Assembly (NCBI RefSeq): GCF_028401385.1
Contig: NZ_JAQOMR010000001.1
Span: 4,132,501 to 4,196,500 of the forward strand
Reading direction: 5' to 3'
Origin: Marinicella algicola
Lineage (GTDB): Bacteria > Pseudomonadota > Gammaproteobacteria > Xanthomonadales > Marinicellaceae
Length of the DNA: 64,000 nucleotides
Below, piece after piece: positions 1-10,295 of the stretch; the first letter of the stretch is position 1, and each line of letters opens with the position of its first letter. The notes below the pieces were generated by a model. It made no database searches. It saw only the letters and a list, made by a program, of their open reading frames with translations, and was not told the origin of the DNA. The position numbers and the translations under genes were made by a program.

Positions 1-374
1 TCATGGCGGAGACCATCATGCAGGCAGCCGGCGTCAGCGATATCGTGCTGCCGTCCTTCGATGAGGATGGCGCAATCTTCGGTGATGAAAATCCGCAAGC
101 CACGATCGCACGCTACCGGGCTGCCGGCGTCAAGACGGTGATCGTCAAGAACGGTCCGGACACGATCTTTGCCGAGGACGCCAAAGAGGGACCGGTGACG
201 TTCAAGCCCACCCCATCGGACAAAGTGGTTGATACGACGGCAGCCGGCGACAGCTTCAATGCCGGCCTGATTGCCGCGCTGATGACCGGCGCACCCCTTG
301 TCGAGGCGCTTGCGAAGGGCTCGGCGCTTTCTGCCCGTGTGATCGGCGCGCGCGGCGCACTTGTGGATGTGTGA
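1..374 (+). CDS. kdgK: 2-keto-3-deoxygluconate kinase, C-terminal part (PfkB family)
   Basis: Only the last ~123 residues are present; the gene begins before the window. The PfkB C-terminal signature DTTAAGDSFNAG is visible, with the catalytic Asp and anion-hole glycines, followed by the usual helical tail. The enzyme would phosphorylate 2-keto-3-deoxygluconate to KDPG, the last pectin-specific step before Entner-Doudoroff cleavage. The KDG assignment rests on context: a Tog-like oligogalacturonide importer and a polygalacturonase lie 1-8 kb downstream. Sequence alone says only sugar kinase of the PfkB/ribokinase family. It converges with the AraC gene, with 17 bp between the stop codons. Confidence 0.8.
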   Translation, partial: MAETIMQAAGVSDIVLPSFDEDGAIFGDENPQATIARYRAAGVKTVIVKNGPDTIFAEDAKEGPVTFKPTPSDKVVDTTAAGDSFNAGLIAALMTGAPLVEALAKGSALSARVIGARGALVDV

Positions 375-391
375 GATCTATTCCCGCGGTC

Positions 392-1292
392 TCAGCAGGG
401 GAAGACGGCCATGCCGTCCTCCTCGCCGCGCGGAAACGCGCCTTCCTGGTGGCGCTTGTTCAGCATCTTGTAGCCGGCAGGGCTCACGCCGATATAGCGC
501 TTGAACATCCGCGAGAAATAATAGCTATCGTCATAGCCGACAAAGGCGGCGGCCTGCTTGACGGTCTGCCCGCTGGCCAAAAGCGCCATAGCGCGCTCCA
601 TCCTCTTGAACTCCTGATATTTGGGCGGTGTCAGCCCGACCTGTTTCTTGAACTCGCGGCGGAAATAGTCCTGATTGTAGGGGATTGCTTTAAGGACGCG
701 TTCCACCGTTTCCGGGTTCAGCGGATCGGCCGCGATCTGCGATGCAGCAACCATCACCGAAAGCGATAGGCTGTCCGGATTGTTGACGGCGACATCCTGC
801 TGCGGGCGCCAGCGAATGAAGGCGGCCTCGATGAATTCGATCAGCAGCACCATGAAGATGTGATGCTGGGTGAATGTGGTTGAAGACAAGGGGCGGTCTC
901 GCGGTAGTGGCGAGCCAGCGGCGCAATCATCTCCCAGCGCGGCAGGTCGACCCATATGCGGCAGTCCATCTGTTCGAACAGGTCCATGCGGCCGAAAACC
1001 TCGACCCTGAAATGCTGCGCGACACCGGTATAGAGCTCTTCGGAGGTGGACCATCCGATGAAGCGTTCCCCGGCGGAATCAGCATGGCACGGCCGGGCTT
1101 CATTTCGAAAGCTTCTCCGGCAATCTCGTATTCGGCCCGGCCGGTCAGGCAGATGACGAGGTCATGCACCGTGTTGACCTTGTCGGCTTTCCAGGTCGAT
1201 GTGTGCAGCATCCTGATGGCCGAGCGGGTCAGCGTCAGATTCAGTGCACTCACCGCGAGACCGTCAAGAACTCCACCTTCGATTTTATCCAT
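392..1292 (-). CDS. AraC family transcriptional regulator (frameshifted)
   Basis: An N-terminal cupin-like sensor domain begins at the ATG at 1292 (MDKIEGGVLDGLAVS). The C-terminal double helix-turn-helix includes NQDYFRREFKKQVGLTPP and DSYYFSRMFKRYIGVSPAGY, the classic AraC second-helix pattern. The reading frame breaks twice, near 1070 (GGGG run) and near 893 (CCCC run). Restoring one base at each gives a continuous ~300-residue protein, the normal length for the family. It is divergent from the ABC importer operon starting at 1618, so it is the likely pectin- or galacturonate-responsive regulator of that operon. The effector is inferred from context only. Confidence 0.82.
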
Positions 1293-1617
1293 CTTTTTGT
1301 CCGAAACCCTCTATTCCAAACCGACTTCAAAACATGATTATGAACAGCGGAAACGCCGAAATAAAGGCGTATAGCAGAAATAAACATCTGGGAGGATGTC
1401 GCTCGTATGGGAAAAATCAAAACCCGACTGGGTTGATCCCGCGCCTGCGCCTTTGCGCCATGCACAAATCAGAACACAACAACATCCGTGCTGCCCTTCG
1501 GGGCCGGCTGCCTATACGCATGCCTAGCGATGCCCGTCTTGACGGCGGACAAGGCCTTGGCGATGCGCTCCCACGGGGCAGCTGCGCCTGCCGGAATCAA
1601 CAAACGGGAATGCGGTC
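1293..1617. promoter_or_regulatory. Divergent intergenic region between the AraC gene and the ABC importer
   Basis: This 325 bp stretch holds the divergent promoters of the AraC gene and the transporter operon. A Shine-Dalgarno-like GGGAGG at about 1390 precedes an ATG at 1396 that opens a ~43-codon ORF (MSLVWEKSKPDW...). I do not recognise it. It could be a leader peptide or a chance ORF. No convincing -35/-10 pair or operator repeat was identified by eye. Confidence 0.4.
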
Positions 1618-2501
1618 ATGAGCGGTGAGAATCGTTTCATGGGGCTCGCCTATCTGTCCCCATATATCATCGGCTTGCTGCTGTTCACGGCAGTGCCATT
1701 TCTTGCATCATTCGTGTTGTCCTTTACTGACTACTCGCTGATGAGCGCGCCGCATTTCGTCGGCCTGAAAAACTATATCCGCCTGTTCACGCATGACCGC
1801 ACCTTCAACAAATCGCTGTCGGTCACGCTGATCTACGTGTTCTCGACGGTGCCGCTGAAGCTGGTCTTCGCGCTCTTCATCGCTGTGATCCTGAACTACA
1901 AGCTCAAGTTTATCGGCTTCTTCCGCACGGCCTTTTACGTGCCGTCGATCCTTGGCGGTTCGGTCGCGATTGCGGTTTTGTGGCGTTATCTTTTGCCGAT
2001 GTCGGCCTGATCAACATGATGCTTGAAGGCATCGGCCTTCAGGGCGTCAACTGGTTCGGTGATCCCGGCAATGCGCTGTTCACCATCACGCTTCTGCGTC
2101 TGTGGCAGTTTGGTTCGGCAATGGTGATCTTCCTGGCGGCACTGCAGAGCGTTGATAACTCGCTTTATGAGGCGGCTGCCATTGACGGCGCTGGCAAGTG
2201 GAAGACCTTCTTTTTCATCACCCTGCCGCTGATCACGCCGGTGATCTTCTTCAACCTCATCATGCAGACGGTTCAGGCTTTCCAGGAGTTCAACGGTCCA
2301 TACATCATCACCGATGGCGGTCCGCTGAAATCGACCTACCTGCTGCCGCTCTACATTTATGACGAAGCCTTCAAGAATTTCCGCATGGGATATGCCTCGG
2401 CGATTGCCTGGGTCATGTTCGCCATCATCATGGTCCTGACGCTGATTGCCTTCTGGTCGTCGCGCCACTGGGTCTACTACGCCGGCGACAAGAGGAGCTG
2501 A
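1618..2501 (+). CDS. Carbohydrate ABC transporter permease, TogM/UgpA-like (frameshifted)
   Basis: Binding-protein-dependent inner-membrane permease of the MalF/UgpA class with about six membrane segments. The first is MGLAYLSPYIIGLLLFTAVP. The cytoplasmic EAA loop is EAAAIDGAGKWKTFFFITLP. One T appears to be missing in the TTTT run near 1993; restoring it joins VLWRYL to FADVGLINMM and gives ~294 residues, the family norm. It is the first gene of an importer operon (permease, permease, ATPase, binding protein) followed by a GH28/GH105 enzyme. That order and cargo match oligogalacturonide importers of the TogMNAB type. Substrate is inferred from context. Confidence 0.88.
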
Positions 2502-2503
2502 TC

Positions 2504-3415
2504 ATGACAGAGCAAACCTTGTCGAGCATGCTGTCCACCCACGATCTGGAAGCCATCCGCGCCCGCAAGCGCGAACAGCGCAAGATTTTCATTTCGTCGA
2601 TCATTCGCTACGTGATCCTGTTCGTGGTCGGACTGATCATGCTCTATCCGCTGATCTGGCTGATTGGCGCATCGTTCAAGACCAATGCCGAAATGTTCAC
2701 GAGCGCCGGCTTCTGGCCGACGCACCCGACCGTCAGCGGCTATATCGAAGGCTGGAAGACCTCGACGCCCTATACGTTCGGCCGGTTCTTTCTCAACACC
2801 CTCCTGATCCTGATCCCGAAGATGATCGGGACGGCGATCTCGGCAACGGCCGTCGCCTATGGCTTCGCCCGGTTCGAGTTCCCCGGAAAGAAGGTGCTGT
2901 TCGCATCATTGATCGCGATCCTGCTACTGCCGAACGTGGTTACCCGCATTCCGCAGTATTTGCTGTTCCGTGAATTCGGCTGGCTGGATAGTTTCCTGCC
3001 GCTGTGGGTGCCGTCAGCACTTGCCGGCGATGCGTTCTTCGTCTTCATGCTGGTTCAGTTCCTGCGCGCCATCCCGCGGGACATGGAAGAGGCCGCGCGT
3101 GTTGACGGCGCCTCGAGCTGGCAGGCCCTTCTCTTCATCATCGTACCGCTGCTCACGCCGGCCCTGATTTCGGTCTGCCTGTTCCAGTTCATGTGGACGA
3201 TGAACGACTTCCTCGGGCCGTTGATCTACCTGTCCTCGGTCGACAAATACCCGGTCTCGCTGGCCCTCAAACTGTCGATCGATACCACCGAAGCATTCGC
3301 CTGGAACAAAATACTCTCCATGTCGGTGCTCGCGATCACACCCGCCCTCGTCGTGTTCTTCGTGGCACAGAAATATTTCATCGAAGGTATCTCCGCTGGC
3401 GGAGTCAAAGGATAA
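2504..3415 (+). CDS. Carbohydrate ABC transporter permease, TogN/UgpE-like
   Basis: Second permease subunit, 303 residues, intact. It has a basic N-terminal cytoplasmic tail (RARKREQRKIF), an N-terminal membrane span, and the EAA loop EEAARVDGASSWQALLFIIVP that contacts the ATPase. The start ATG at 2504 follows a strong GAGGAG ribosome-binding site and lies 2 bp after the upstream stop, so the two permeases are probably translationally coupled. It pairs with the 1618-2501 protein as a heterodimeric channel. Confidence 0.93.
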   Translation: MTEQTLSSMLSTHDLEAIRARKREQRKIFISSIIRYVILFVVGLIMLYPLIWLIGASFKTNAEMFTSAGFWPTHPTVSGYIEGWKTSTPYTFGRFFLNTLLILIPKMIGTAISATAVAYGFARFEFPGKKVLFASLIAILLLPNVVTRIPQYLLFREFGWLDSFLPLWVPSALAGDAFFVFMLVQFLRAIPRDMEEAARVDGASSWQALLFIIVPLLTPALISVCLFQFMWTMNDFLGPLIYLSSVDKYPVSLALKLSIDTTEAFAWNKILSMSVLAITPALVVFFVAQKYFIEGISAGGVKG

Positions 3416-3420
3416 CAACC

Positions 3421-4533
3421 ATGGCCAGAGTTCAGCTGAAAAGTCTCGAAAAGGTCTACGGCAAGTTCAAGGCCGTCCACGGCATTGACCTGGAAATCGA
3501 AGATGGGGAGTTCATGGTGCTGGTCGGCCCGTCCGGCTGCGCCAAGTCAACGACGCTCCGCATGATTGCCGGTCTGGAGCGCATCTCCGGCGGTGAAATC
3601 CGCATCGGCGACGATCTCGTCAACGACAAACCTCCGGGCCAGCGCGGCATCGCGATGGTGTTCCAGAACTATGCGCTCTATCCGCATATGAAGGTGAAGA
3701 ATAACCTTTCCTTCGGTCTGCGCCTCAAGCATGCACCGAAGGACGAGATTGCCGCCTCCACCGAGGAAGTCTCGCATATCCTCGAAATCGAGGAGTATCT
3801 GGAGCGCTTGCCGAAACAGCTTTCCGGTGGTCAGGCCCAGCGCGTTGCCGTTGGTCGCGCGCTGATCAAGAAGCCGCAGGTGTTCCTGTTCGACGAACCG
3901 CTGTCGAACCTTGATGCCAAACTGCGCGCCTCGATGCGCGTGCGCATTACCGATCTGCACAAGCAGCTTCTGTCGGAGGGCATGCATTCGACCGTTGTCT
4001 ACGTCACCCATGACCAGACGGAAGCCATGACCATGGGCAACCGCATCTGCGTGATGAAGGAAGGCCGGATCATGCAGGTCGCCGACCCCTATACGCTGTA
4101 CCAGAGGCCGGCCAACGCCTTTGTTGCAGGCTTCATCGGCTCGCCCGAGATGAATATCGGCGATGCTACGCTGGTTGACGGCGGCAAGCTCAAGATCGGC
4201 ACACAGACCTTCACCATCGATGACAAGGCCCGTGCCCGTATCGACAAGGATGCGCCGAGCGAAGTGACCTTCGGCGTCCGTCCGCAGCACTTCACCGTTG
4301 TGGATCAGGATGCCGAAGAGGGGCTTCTTGGTCGCATCTCCCATGTCGAGTTCATGGGGCATGAGGTCTATCTCTACATCACGGTCGAGGATCAGTCCTT
4401 CATCGTCGTCGTCCCGGCAACGGGGCTTGAGCGTCAGTACCTGCGTGACGATGCAATCCGCATCATGCCGCAACAAGACGCCTTGCACATCTTCAACCGT
4501 CGCACCGGCGAGAACATCTCGCTGTCGGCATAA
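3421..4533 (+). CDS. Sugar ABC transporter ATP-binding protein, TogA/UgpC/MalK-like
   Basis: A 370-residue ATPase with an N-terminal nucleotide-binding domain and C-terminal MalK-type TOBE/OB domains. Walker A is GPSGCAKST, with Ala where most homologues have Gly. The Q-loop region is VFQNYALYPHMKV, the signature is LSGGQAQR, Walker B is VFLFDEPLSNLD, and the switch His is in YVTHDQTEAM. The ATG at 3421 was chosen because MARVQLKSLEKVYGKF is the canonical N-terminus; the same frame is open further upstream but overlaps the permease. It energises the two preceding permeases. Confidence 0.93.
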   Translation: MARVQLKSLEKVYGKFKAVHGIDLEIEDGEFMVLVGPSGCAKSTTLRMIAGLERISGGEIRIGDDLVNDKPPGQRGIAMVFQNYALYPHMKVKNNLSFGLRLKHAPKDEIAASTEEVSHILEIEEYLERLPKQLSGGQAQRVAVGRALIKKPQVFLFDEPLSNLDAKLRASMRVRITDLHKQLLSEGMHSTVVYVTHDQTEAMTMGNRICVMKEGRIMQVADPYTLYQRPANAFVAGFIGSPEMNIGDATLVDGGKLKIGTQTFTIDDKARARIDKDAPSEVTFGVRPQHFTVVDQDAEEGLLGRISHVEFMGHEVYLYITVEDQSFIVVVPATGLERQYLRDDAIRIMPQQDALHIFNRRTGENISLSA

Positions 4534-4568
4534 GTCTTCGCAAACGTCTTTTTCAAAGGGAGGAAAAT

Positions 4569-5842
4569 ATGACCATGAAATTGACCATTCTTGCCGGCCT
4601 GATGGCGGCAACATCAATGACGGCAGCCAATGCCGCCGATCTCCGCATGTCCTGGTGGGGCGGCGACAGCCGTCACCTGGCAACCCAGGAAGCGCTGAAA
4701 TATTGTGGCGACAAACTCGGCCACACGATTTCTCCGGAATTCACCGGCTGGACTGGCCATCAGGAGAAAATCACCACGCAGCTTGCCGGCCGCACCGAAG
4801 CCGACATCATGCAGATCAACTGGCCCTGGCTTCCGCTGTTCACGCCGAATGGCGAAGGCTTTGCTGACCTCAATGACTTCTCCGACATCATCGACCTGTC
4901 GCAGTGGACCGATGGCGAACTTGCCACCTCGACCGTGAACGGCCACCTGCAGGGCCTGCCGCTGTCGATCACCGGCCGTCTGCCCTGGTTCAACCAGACG
5001 ACCTTCGAAAAGGCCGGACTTTCCGTCCCGACCACCTGGGTCGAGCTGGAAGAAGCCGGCAAGGTGTTCAAGGAAAAACTCGGCGACGACTATTATCCCT
5101 ATGAGGCAACCGGCACTGACGGCCTCGATGCCCGCCTTCTGATGACGGCTTACCTGACCCAGAAGACCGGCAAGACGATGATCGATCCGGAAACCCTGGA
5201 GTTCAACTACTCCATGGAGGAACTGGTCGACGCGCTGGAAATGTACAAGCGCTATACGGACGAAGGCGTGATCATCCCTGGCCGAAAGTCGCCGCCGGCG
5301 GCAATCTGGTTCTGCATGAAAACCCGAACTGGGCTGATGGCCATATCGCTGGCACCTATCAGTGGGATACGGTCTATTTCAAGATCTCCGACCCGCTGCA
5401 GGAAGGCCAGGTTCTGGTTCCCTCTAAGATTCTTCTGGCCGAAGGCGCGACCAATGACGGTGTCTACCGCAAGCCGTCCATGCTGTTCTCGATCTCGCGC
5501 AATTCCGACAATGGGGACGCGGCCGCCGAAGTGGTCAATTGCCTGCTGAACGACGACGGCGCAATCGAAATCCTCGGCACGACCCGCGGTATTCCGGCTT
5601 CCAAGGCGGCGTTTGACCAGCTGACGGCTGCGGGCGCCATCACGCAGGAACAGATCGAAGCCCACCAGATCATTCTGGATGCAACCGGCCCGACGATCTC
5701 GCCCTATTTTGAGCATCCGCAGGTCGCCTCGGCGATCGGCGACACGCTTGAAGAGTTCGCCTATGGCCAGATCGACGCTGAAACGGCCGCCGATGACATC
5801 CTCTACAATGTCAACGAAGTACTGGATCGCGTCCGCAACTAG
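4569..5842 (+). CDS. Periplasmic sugar-binding protein of the Tog-like importer (frameshifted)
   Basis: Family 1 extracellular solute-binding protein with a Sec signal peptide (MTMKLTILAGLMAATSMTAA, cleaved near ANA-AD). The start is preceded by GGGAGGAAA. The frame is lost near 5290 and resumes in the frame that ends at 5842 (KPSMLFSISRNSDNGDAAAE). Adding one base in GAAAGTCGCC restores ~424 residues. It should bind the imported oligosaccharide, probably oligogalacturonate as judged by its neighbours. A strong hairpin just after the stop separates it from the hydrolase gene. Confidence 0.87.
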
Positions 5843-5855
5843 CTGAAGCCTTGCC

Positions 5856-5887
5856 GGGGCGGCGAACCTCGCCGCCCCCTCTTTCCC
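5856..5887 (+). terminator. Hairpin terminator after the importer operon
   Basis: Perfect 10-bp inverted repeat GGGGCGGCGA / TCGCCGCCCC with a 3-base loop, followed by CTCTTTCCC. It lies 13 bp after the binding-protein stop and about 30 bp before the hydrolase start. It probably lowers, rather than abolishes, read-through into the hydrolase gene. Confidence 0.7.
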
Positions 5888-5909
5888 AAATCCTTTTTGG
5901 ACGATTGTG

Positions 5910-8503
5910 ATGACTGCCATTGAGTTGCTCGCCGTTTCGGCGAGGACGGTGACCTTTGCCGTCTTTTCCGGCGAGAACAAATATTTCCTGAAGACGCCGC
6001 AGGCATGGCGGCTTGCCTTAGAAAACACCGGTGCAACGGCAGCTGAGGGCGTAACCGAGCGCACGGTGTTTTCGATCAATGGTCTTGAGCCGCACACCGC
6101 ATACTGTTTGGCGATCGGCGATGAGGTGTTCGATTTCGTCACAAAAGCCGAGACGGCTTTTGCTGATGTTTCGGCGTCCGGCGCCAGCCTTCAGTCAGAA
6201 AACAATGCAGCCCAGATCCAGCAGACGATCAATGACTTGCCGGAAGGAGCCACGCTTTATTTCGGCCCCGGCGTTTGGAAGACCGGCCCGCTTTTTTAAA
6301 GTCCGGGCTGACGCTGATGCTTGATGCGCAAGCCGCGCTTTATGGCATTGTCGATCGCGAACAGTATCCGATCCTGCCTGCCCGTGATGAGGAAGGCCGG
6401 GTTCTCGGCACCTGGGAAGGTGTCGCCGAGGCCTGCTATGCAAGCCTGCTGACCACTATCAATGCATCCGATATCGCCATTGTCGGCGCAGGCGTCATCG
6501 ATGCCGGCGGTGATCGCGGCGACTGGTGGAGCTGGCACAAGGAAACCCGCAATGGCGCGCGCCGTCCGCGCAGCCTGTTCTTCAACCGCTGCAGCAATGT
6601 CACCGTTACAGGCGTGACGGTCCGCAATTCGCCGTCCTGGATGGTGCATCCGGTCTTTACAACAGACATGCTCGTCGCTGATGTAAAGATCGAGAGCGAT
6701 CCCGGCTCACCCAACACTGACGGTTTCGATCCGGAATGCTGCGAAAATGTGCGCATGCGCGGTATCCACTTTTCCGTCGGTGATGACTGTATCGCCATCA
6801 AGGCCGGCAAGCGTGATCCCAAGGGCGGACTTGATGGCCCGACGCGCAATATCCGCATCGAAAACTGCTTCATGGAGCGTGGCCATGGCGGCGTCGTCAT
6901 CGGTTCGGAAATGAGCGGTTCGGTCTCCGGCGTCACGGTTGCGCGCTGCGAGATGCGCGACACCGACCGGGGCCTCCGGGTCAAGACCCGGCGCGGGCGC
7001 GGCGGGTTTGTCAGTCGCATTCTGGTTGAGGATTGCGACATGGACAATGTCGTCAGTCCCTTTGTGATGAACGCGTTCTATTTCTGCGATGCCGACGGCA
7101 AGTCTGATTATGTGCAGTCCCGTGATCCTCACCCCGTCAGTAATGAAACGCCACGGATGTCGGATATCACCTTCCGTCGCATTGTCGCGCGCAATGTGCA
7201 TACCTCGGCCGCCGCATTCTACGGTCTGCCGGAAATGCCGATCGAGAATGTGACCATCGAGGACTATACCGTATCCTATGCGCCGGACGCTGAGGCCCAG
7301 CCGCCGGTGATGGCCTGCCAGATCGATCCCGTCCGCCATGGCGGCATCATTGCCGAAAATGCATCCGTCACCGCCCGCAACGTTACTTTCTTTCGCGACG
7401 GCGCCGAGGCCCCCTATTACCGGCAGGCGCTGCTGCGCTACTGCGAAGAATATACCGAAGACTATCACGCCTATAAGGGCGGATCGTTCTGCTATGAGGA
7501 CGGCTGCCTTTATCGCGGCCTGATCGCGCTTTACGAGACGACCGGCGAGAGCCGCTGGCTCGATCACCTCGTCCGCCTGATTAATGCCCAGGTCGATGAA
7601 AACGGCGTGATGAACGGCTATGTGGCGGATGATTTCAACATCGACAACATTCTTTCCGGTCGTGCGCTGATCTGGCTTGCCCGACGCTCCAATGATCCGC
7701 GTTACCGCAAGGCCGCCGATCAGCTTGTCGCTCAGCTTGCCCGCCATCCGCGCGTCCCGGAAGGCCCGCACTGGCACAAACACCGTTATCCCGAACAGGT
7801 CTGGCTCGACGGTCTTTATATGGGGCTGCCGTTCAAGGCCGAATACGGTCTGGCCTTTGACAGGCCGGACCTTGTCGGCGAGGCGGCAGACGAACTGCTG
7901 ACCGGCCTGGAGCTGACTTATGACCCCGACAGCCGACTTTACCGGCATGCCTATGATTCCGCCAAGGCACAGCCCTGGGCTGACAAGGATACAGGCCAGT
8001 CACCCGCCCACTGGTCGCGTGCCATTGGCTGGGCAGCGATGGCCATGGTCGATCTCGCCGAATACTTGCCGGAGGGCGAACAACGCTCGGCAATTATCGC
8101 CCGCTGGGTAGCGCTTGCCGACAGGCTTGCAGCGCTCAAAACCGCAGATGGCCGCTGGCTGCAGGTGCCGGATCGTCCCGACCTTGGCGGCAATTATGCC
8201 GAAAGCTCGGCAACGGCGATGTTCGCATATGCCTGCCTGAAGGCGGATCGGCTCGGGCTCGGCGACAGTGCCGGTATTGGGTGCAAGGCTTTTGAGGCGC
8301 TCTACAAGAATGCGTTTGAGACGAATGCCGAGGGGCGCCGGGTGCTTGGCGCCATCGTCTGCGTCGCCGGTCTCGGCGGCTTCAATGGCCAGTATCGCGA
8401 CGGCACGCCTGGTTACTATCTGACCGAGACGATTAATCCCGACGATATCAAGGGCGTCGGCCCTTTCATGATGGGGTTTGCCGAGCTTCTGACCCGGCAA
8501 TAA
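5910..8503 (+). CDS. GH28 polygalacturonase fused to GH105 unsaturated rhamnogalacturonyl/galacturonyl hydrolase (frameshifted near N-terminus)
   Basis: The N-terminal ~75 residues form an Fn3-like domain. The GH28 beta-helix follows, with the catalytic motifs NTDGFDPECC, DDCIAIKAG, GHGGVVIGSE and RGLRVKTRRGRGG (NTD, DD, GHG and RxK). From about 7430 the same frame continues into a complete GH105 (YteR/RhiN-like) domain: KGGSFCYEDGC, VWLDGLYMGLPF, SPAHWSRAIGWA and GVGPFMMGFAEL. There is no signal peptide, so it should act in the cytosol on imported oligomers: GH28 releases galacturonate, and GH105 removes the unsaturated terminal sugar. One T is missing in the T-run at 6291-6297, splitting the GH28 N-terminus. 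Whether the fusion is real or a stop was lost to a consensus error is discussed in the findings. Confidence 0.85.
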
Positions 8504-8527
8504 CAACAAAGCCTTCCTCCCGAGGCT

Positions 8528-8558
8528 GGCGGCTGGCCGAAAGGTCAGCCGCCTTTTT
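8528..8558 (+). terminator. Rho-independent terminator between convergent genes
   Basis: Stem GGCGGCTGGCC / GGTCAGCCGCC (11 bp with one G-T pair), loop GAAA, then TTTTT. It sits 24 bp after the hydrolase stop and just before the 3' end of the minus-strand ABC ATPase. Confidence 0.85.
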
Positions 8559-8561
8559 GCC

Positions 8562-9361
8562 TTACGCGAGCACAAGCTGATCATCGTCGATTTCGGTGCC
8601 GGCGGCGCGGCCGAAGCGTTCCAGCAGGTCGGAGACCTTGAGCTTCGAGCGTTCCTCGCCCTTGATGTCGAGCACGATCTGCCCGGCATTCATCATCAGT
8701 GTCCGGCTGCCATAGGCCAGCGCGTCGCGCATAGAATGGGTCACCATCAGCGTCGTCAGCTTGCGTCCCCGGCGATCTCGGAAGACAGCGACAGCACCTT
8801 GTGGGCGGCCGACGGATCGAGCGCGGCCGTATGCTCATCAAGGACGAGAATCTTCATCGGCAGCAGCGTTGCCATCAGCAGGCTGACGGCCTGGCGCTGA
8901 CCGCCGGAAAGCGCGCCGATGGGTGTGCCCATGCGGTGCTCAAGGCCAAGCCCGAGCTTTTCCAGATGCTCGGCAAACATCGCTTTCTGCCCCTTGCGGC
9001 CAAGCGCGAGACTGAGGCCCCGTTTCTTGCCGCGGGCAGCCGCCAGCGCCAGGTTTTCCTCGATCGAAAGCGAGGAACAGGTGCCGAGCCGTGGCTCCTG
9101 GAATACCCGGCCGACATAGCGCGCGCGTTTGGCGGCGGGCCAGCTGGTGACATCCAGTCCGTCGAGTTTGACGGTGCCCTGATCCGGCTTGACGGTGCCG
9201 ACCACGGTGGAGAGAAGCGTCGACTTGCCGGCGCCGTTCGAACCGATCACGGTCACGAACTCGCCCTCGTCGATTGCCATCGAGATGCCGCGCAGCGCCT
9301 TGACTTCCGTTGCCGTGCCCGGGTTGAAGGTGATGCGGATATCGGAAAGGGAAAGCATCAA
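8562..9361 (-). CDS. ABC transporter ATP-binding protein, TrpZ-like (frameshifted)
   Basis: ABC ATPase with Walker A GSNGAGKST, signature LSGGQRQAV, Walker B ILVLDEHTAALD and switch VTHSM. The frame breaks near 8760 in a GGGG run; restoring one base joins SSEIAG to GRKLTTLMVTHSM and gives ~267 residues. It is the last gene of a minus-strand operon (binding protein, permease, ATPase) and overlaps the permease by 4 bp. Uptake systems of this binding-protein class (ABC_sub_bind, PF04392) include tryptophan/tyrosine importers (TrpXYZ). The substrate here is not determined by the sequence. Confidence 0.88.
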
Positions 9362-10294
9362 TCCTGTCCCTCATCGTTTTGCTGGGCGCCACGCACCAGC
9401 CTGAAATTGAAGAGTTGCTTGCGTCCGCGTTTGCCACGGTTCTGGGAGAGAACCACGGCGACGGCCACCACCACGGCGGTAATCAGGTTCAGGTCCTGCG
9501 GCTTGATGCCGATGAAGCCTGCCGAAAGCGCAAACGCGATGAAAAGCCTGTAGACGACGGCGCCGATGACACAGCCGAGCGTTGCCAGAAACACCGTGCG
9601 ACGGCCAAGGATCGCCTCGCCGATAATCAGGGCTGCAAGGCCTGTGACGATGGTGCCGACGCCCATGGTCACGTCGGCAACGCCCTGCATCTGCGCAAAC
9701 AGCGAGCCGGCGAGCGCGCAGAGCGCATTGGCAATCGACATGCCGAGCAGCGTCATCGCGCCGTTGCGAATGCCCTGGGCTTCGGCCATGGCGGGGTTTT
9801 CACCTGACGCCCTGAGCCCGAGGCCGATCTCGGTTTTCAGGAACCAGTCGACAATCAGCTTCGCGCCAATGGCGATGATCAAAAGCAGGATCGTGTTGCT
9901 CCACAGCCCTGCATCGACCACGCTTTCGAAGCGTGAGAACACGGTGTCCTGGCCGTAAACCGGCAGGTTCGGGCGTCCCATGATGCGCAGATTGATGGAA
10001 AAAGCGCCACCATCGACAGGATGCCGGCCAGAAGGTTCATGATCCCGAAGCGCACGTTCAAAAGGCCGGTAACGAAACCGGCGGCAGCCCCTGCGAGCAT
10101 GCCGAAAAACGTTGCGATGAAAGGATCAATACCGTTGACGATGGCGGCGGCCGAAACCGCCGCGCCGAGGGGAAAGCTCCCGTCCACCGTCAAATCGGGA
10201 AAGTCGAGCACCCGAAAGGACATAAAATGCTCAACGCCACGAGGGCGAAGAGCAAGCCGGTCTCAAAGGCCCCGGCGAGAGCGAAAAGCGTCAT
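9358..10294 (-). CDS. ABC transporter permease, BPD_transp_2 family, TrpY-like (two frameshifts)
   Basis: Polytopic permease of the branched-chain amino acid/ribose type. The start at 10294 gives MTLFALAGAFETGLLFALVA and lies 1 bp from the upstream binding-protein stop. Shifts near 10228 and 9995 each fit one missing T in a TTTT/TTTTT run. Joined, the protein includes MSFRVLDFPDLTVDGSFPLG, GFVTGLLNVRFGIMNLLAGI and GLRASGENPAMAEAQGI, which are typical of the family. Expected length is ~310 residues. It is the membrane channel of the importer encoded at 8562-11276. Confidence 0.87.
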
Positions 10295-10295
10295 A

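Noticed and set aside
1396..1530. Short ORF with a good ribosome-binding site upstream of the Tog-like operon
   Set aside because: About 43 codons, no recognisable sequence, and in a region with missing bases; could be a leader peptide but there is nothing beyond the start signal to support it.
3547..4683. 378-codon minus-strand frame opposite the ABC ATPase
   Set aside because: It lies entirely across a gene with a complete set of ATPase motifs, and continues past its 3' end without a start signal of its own.
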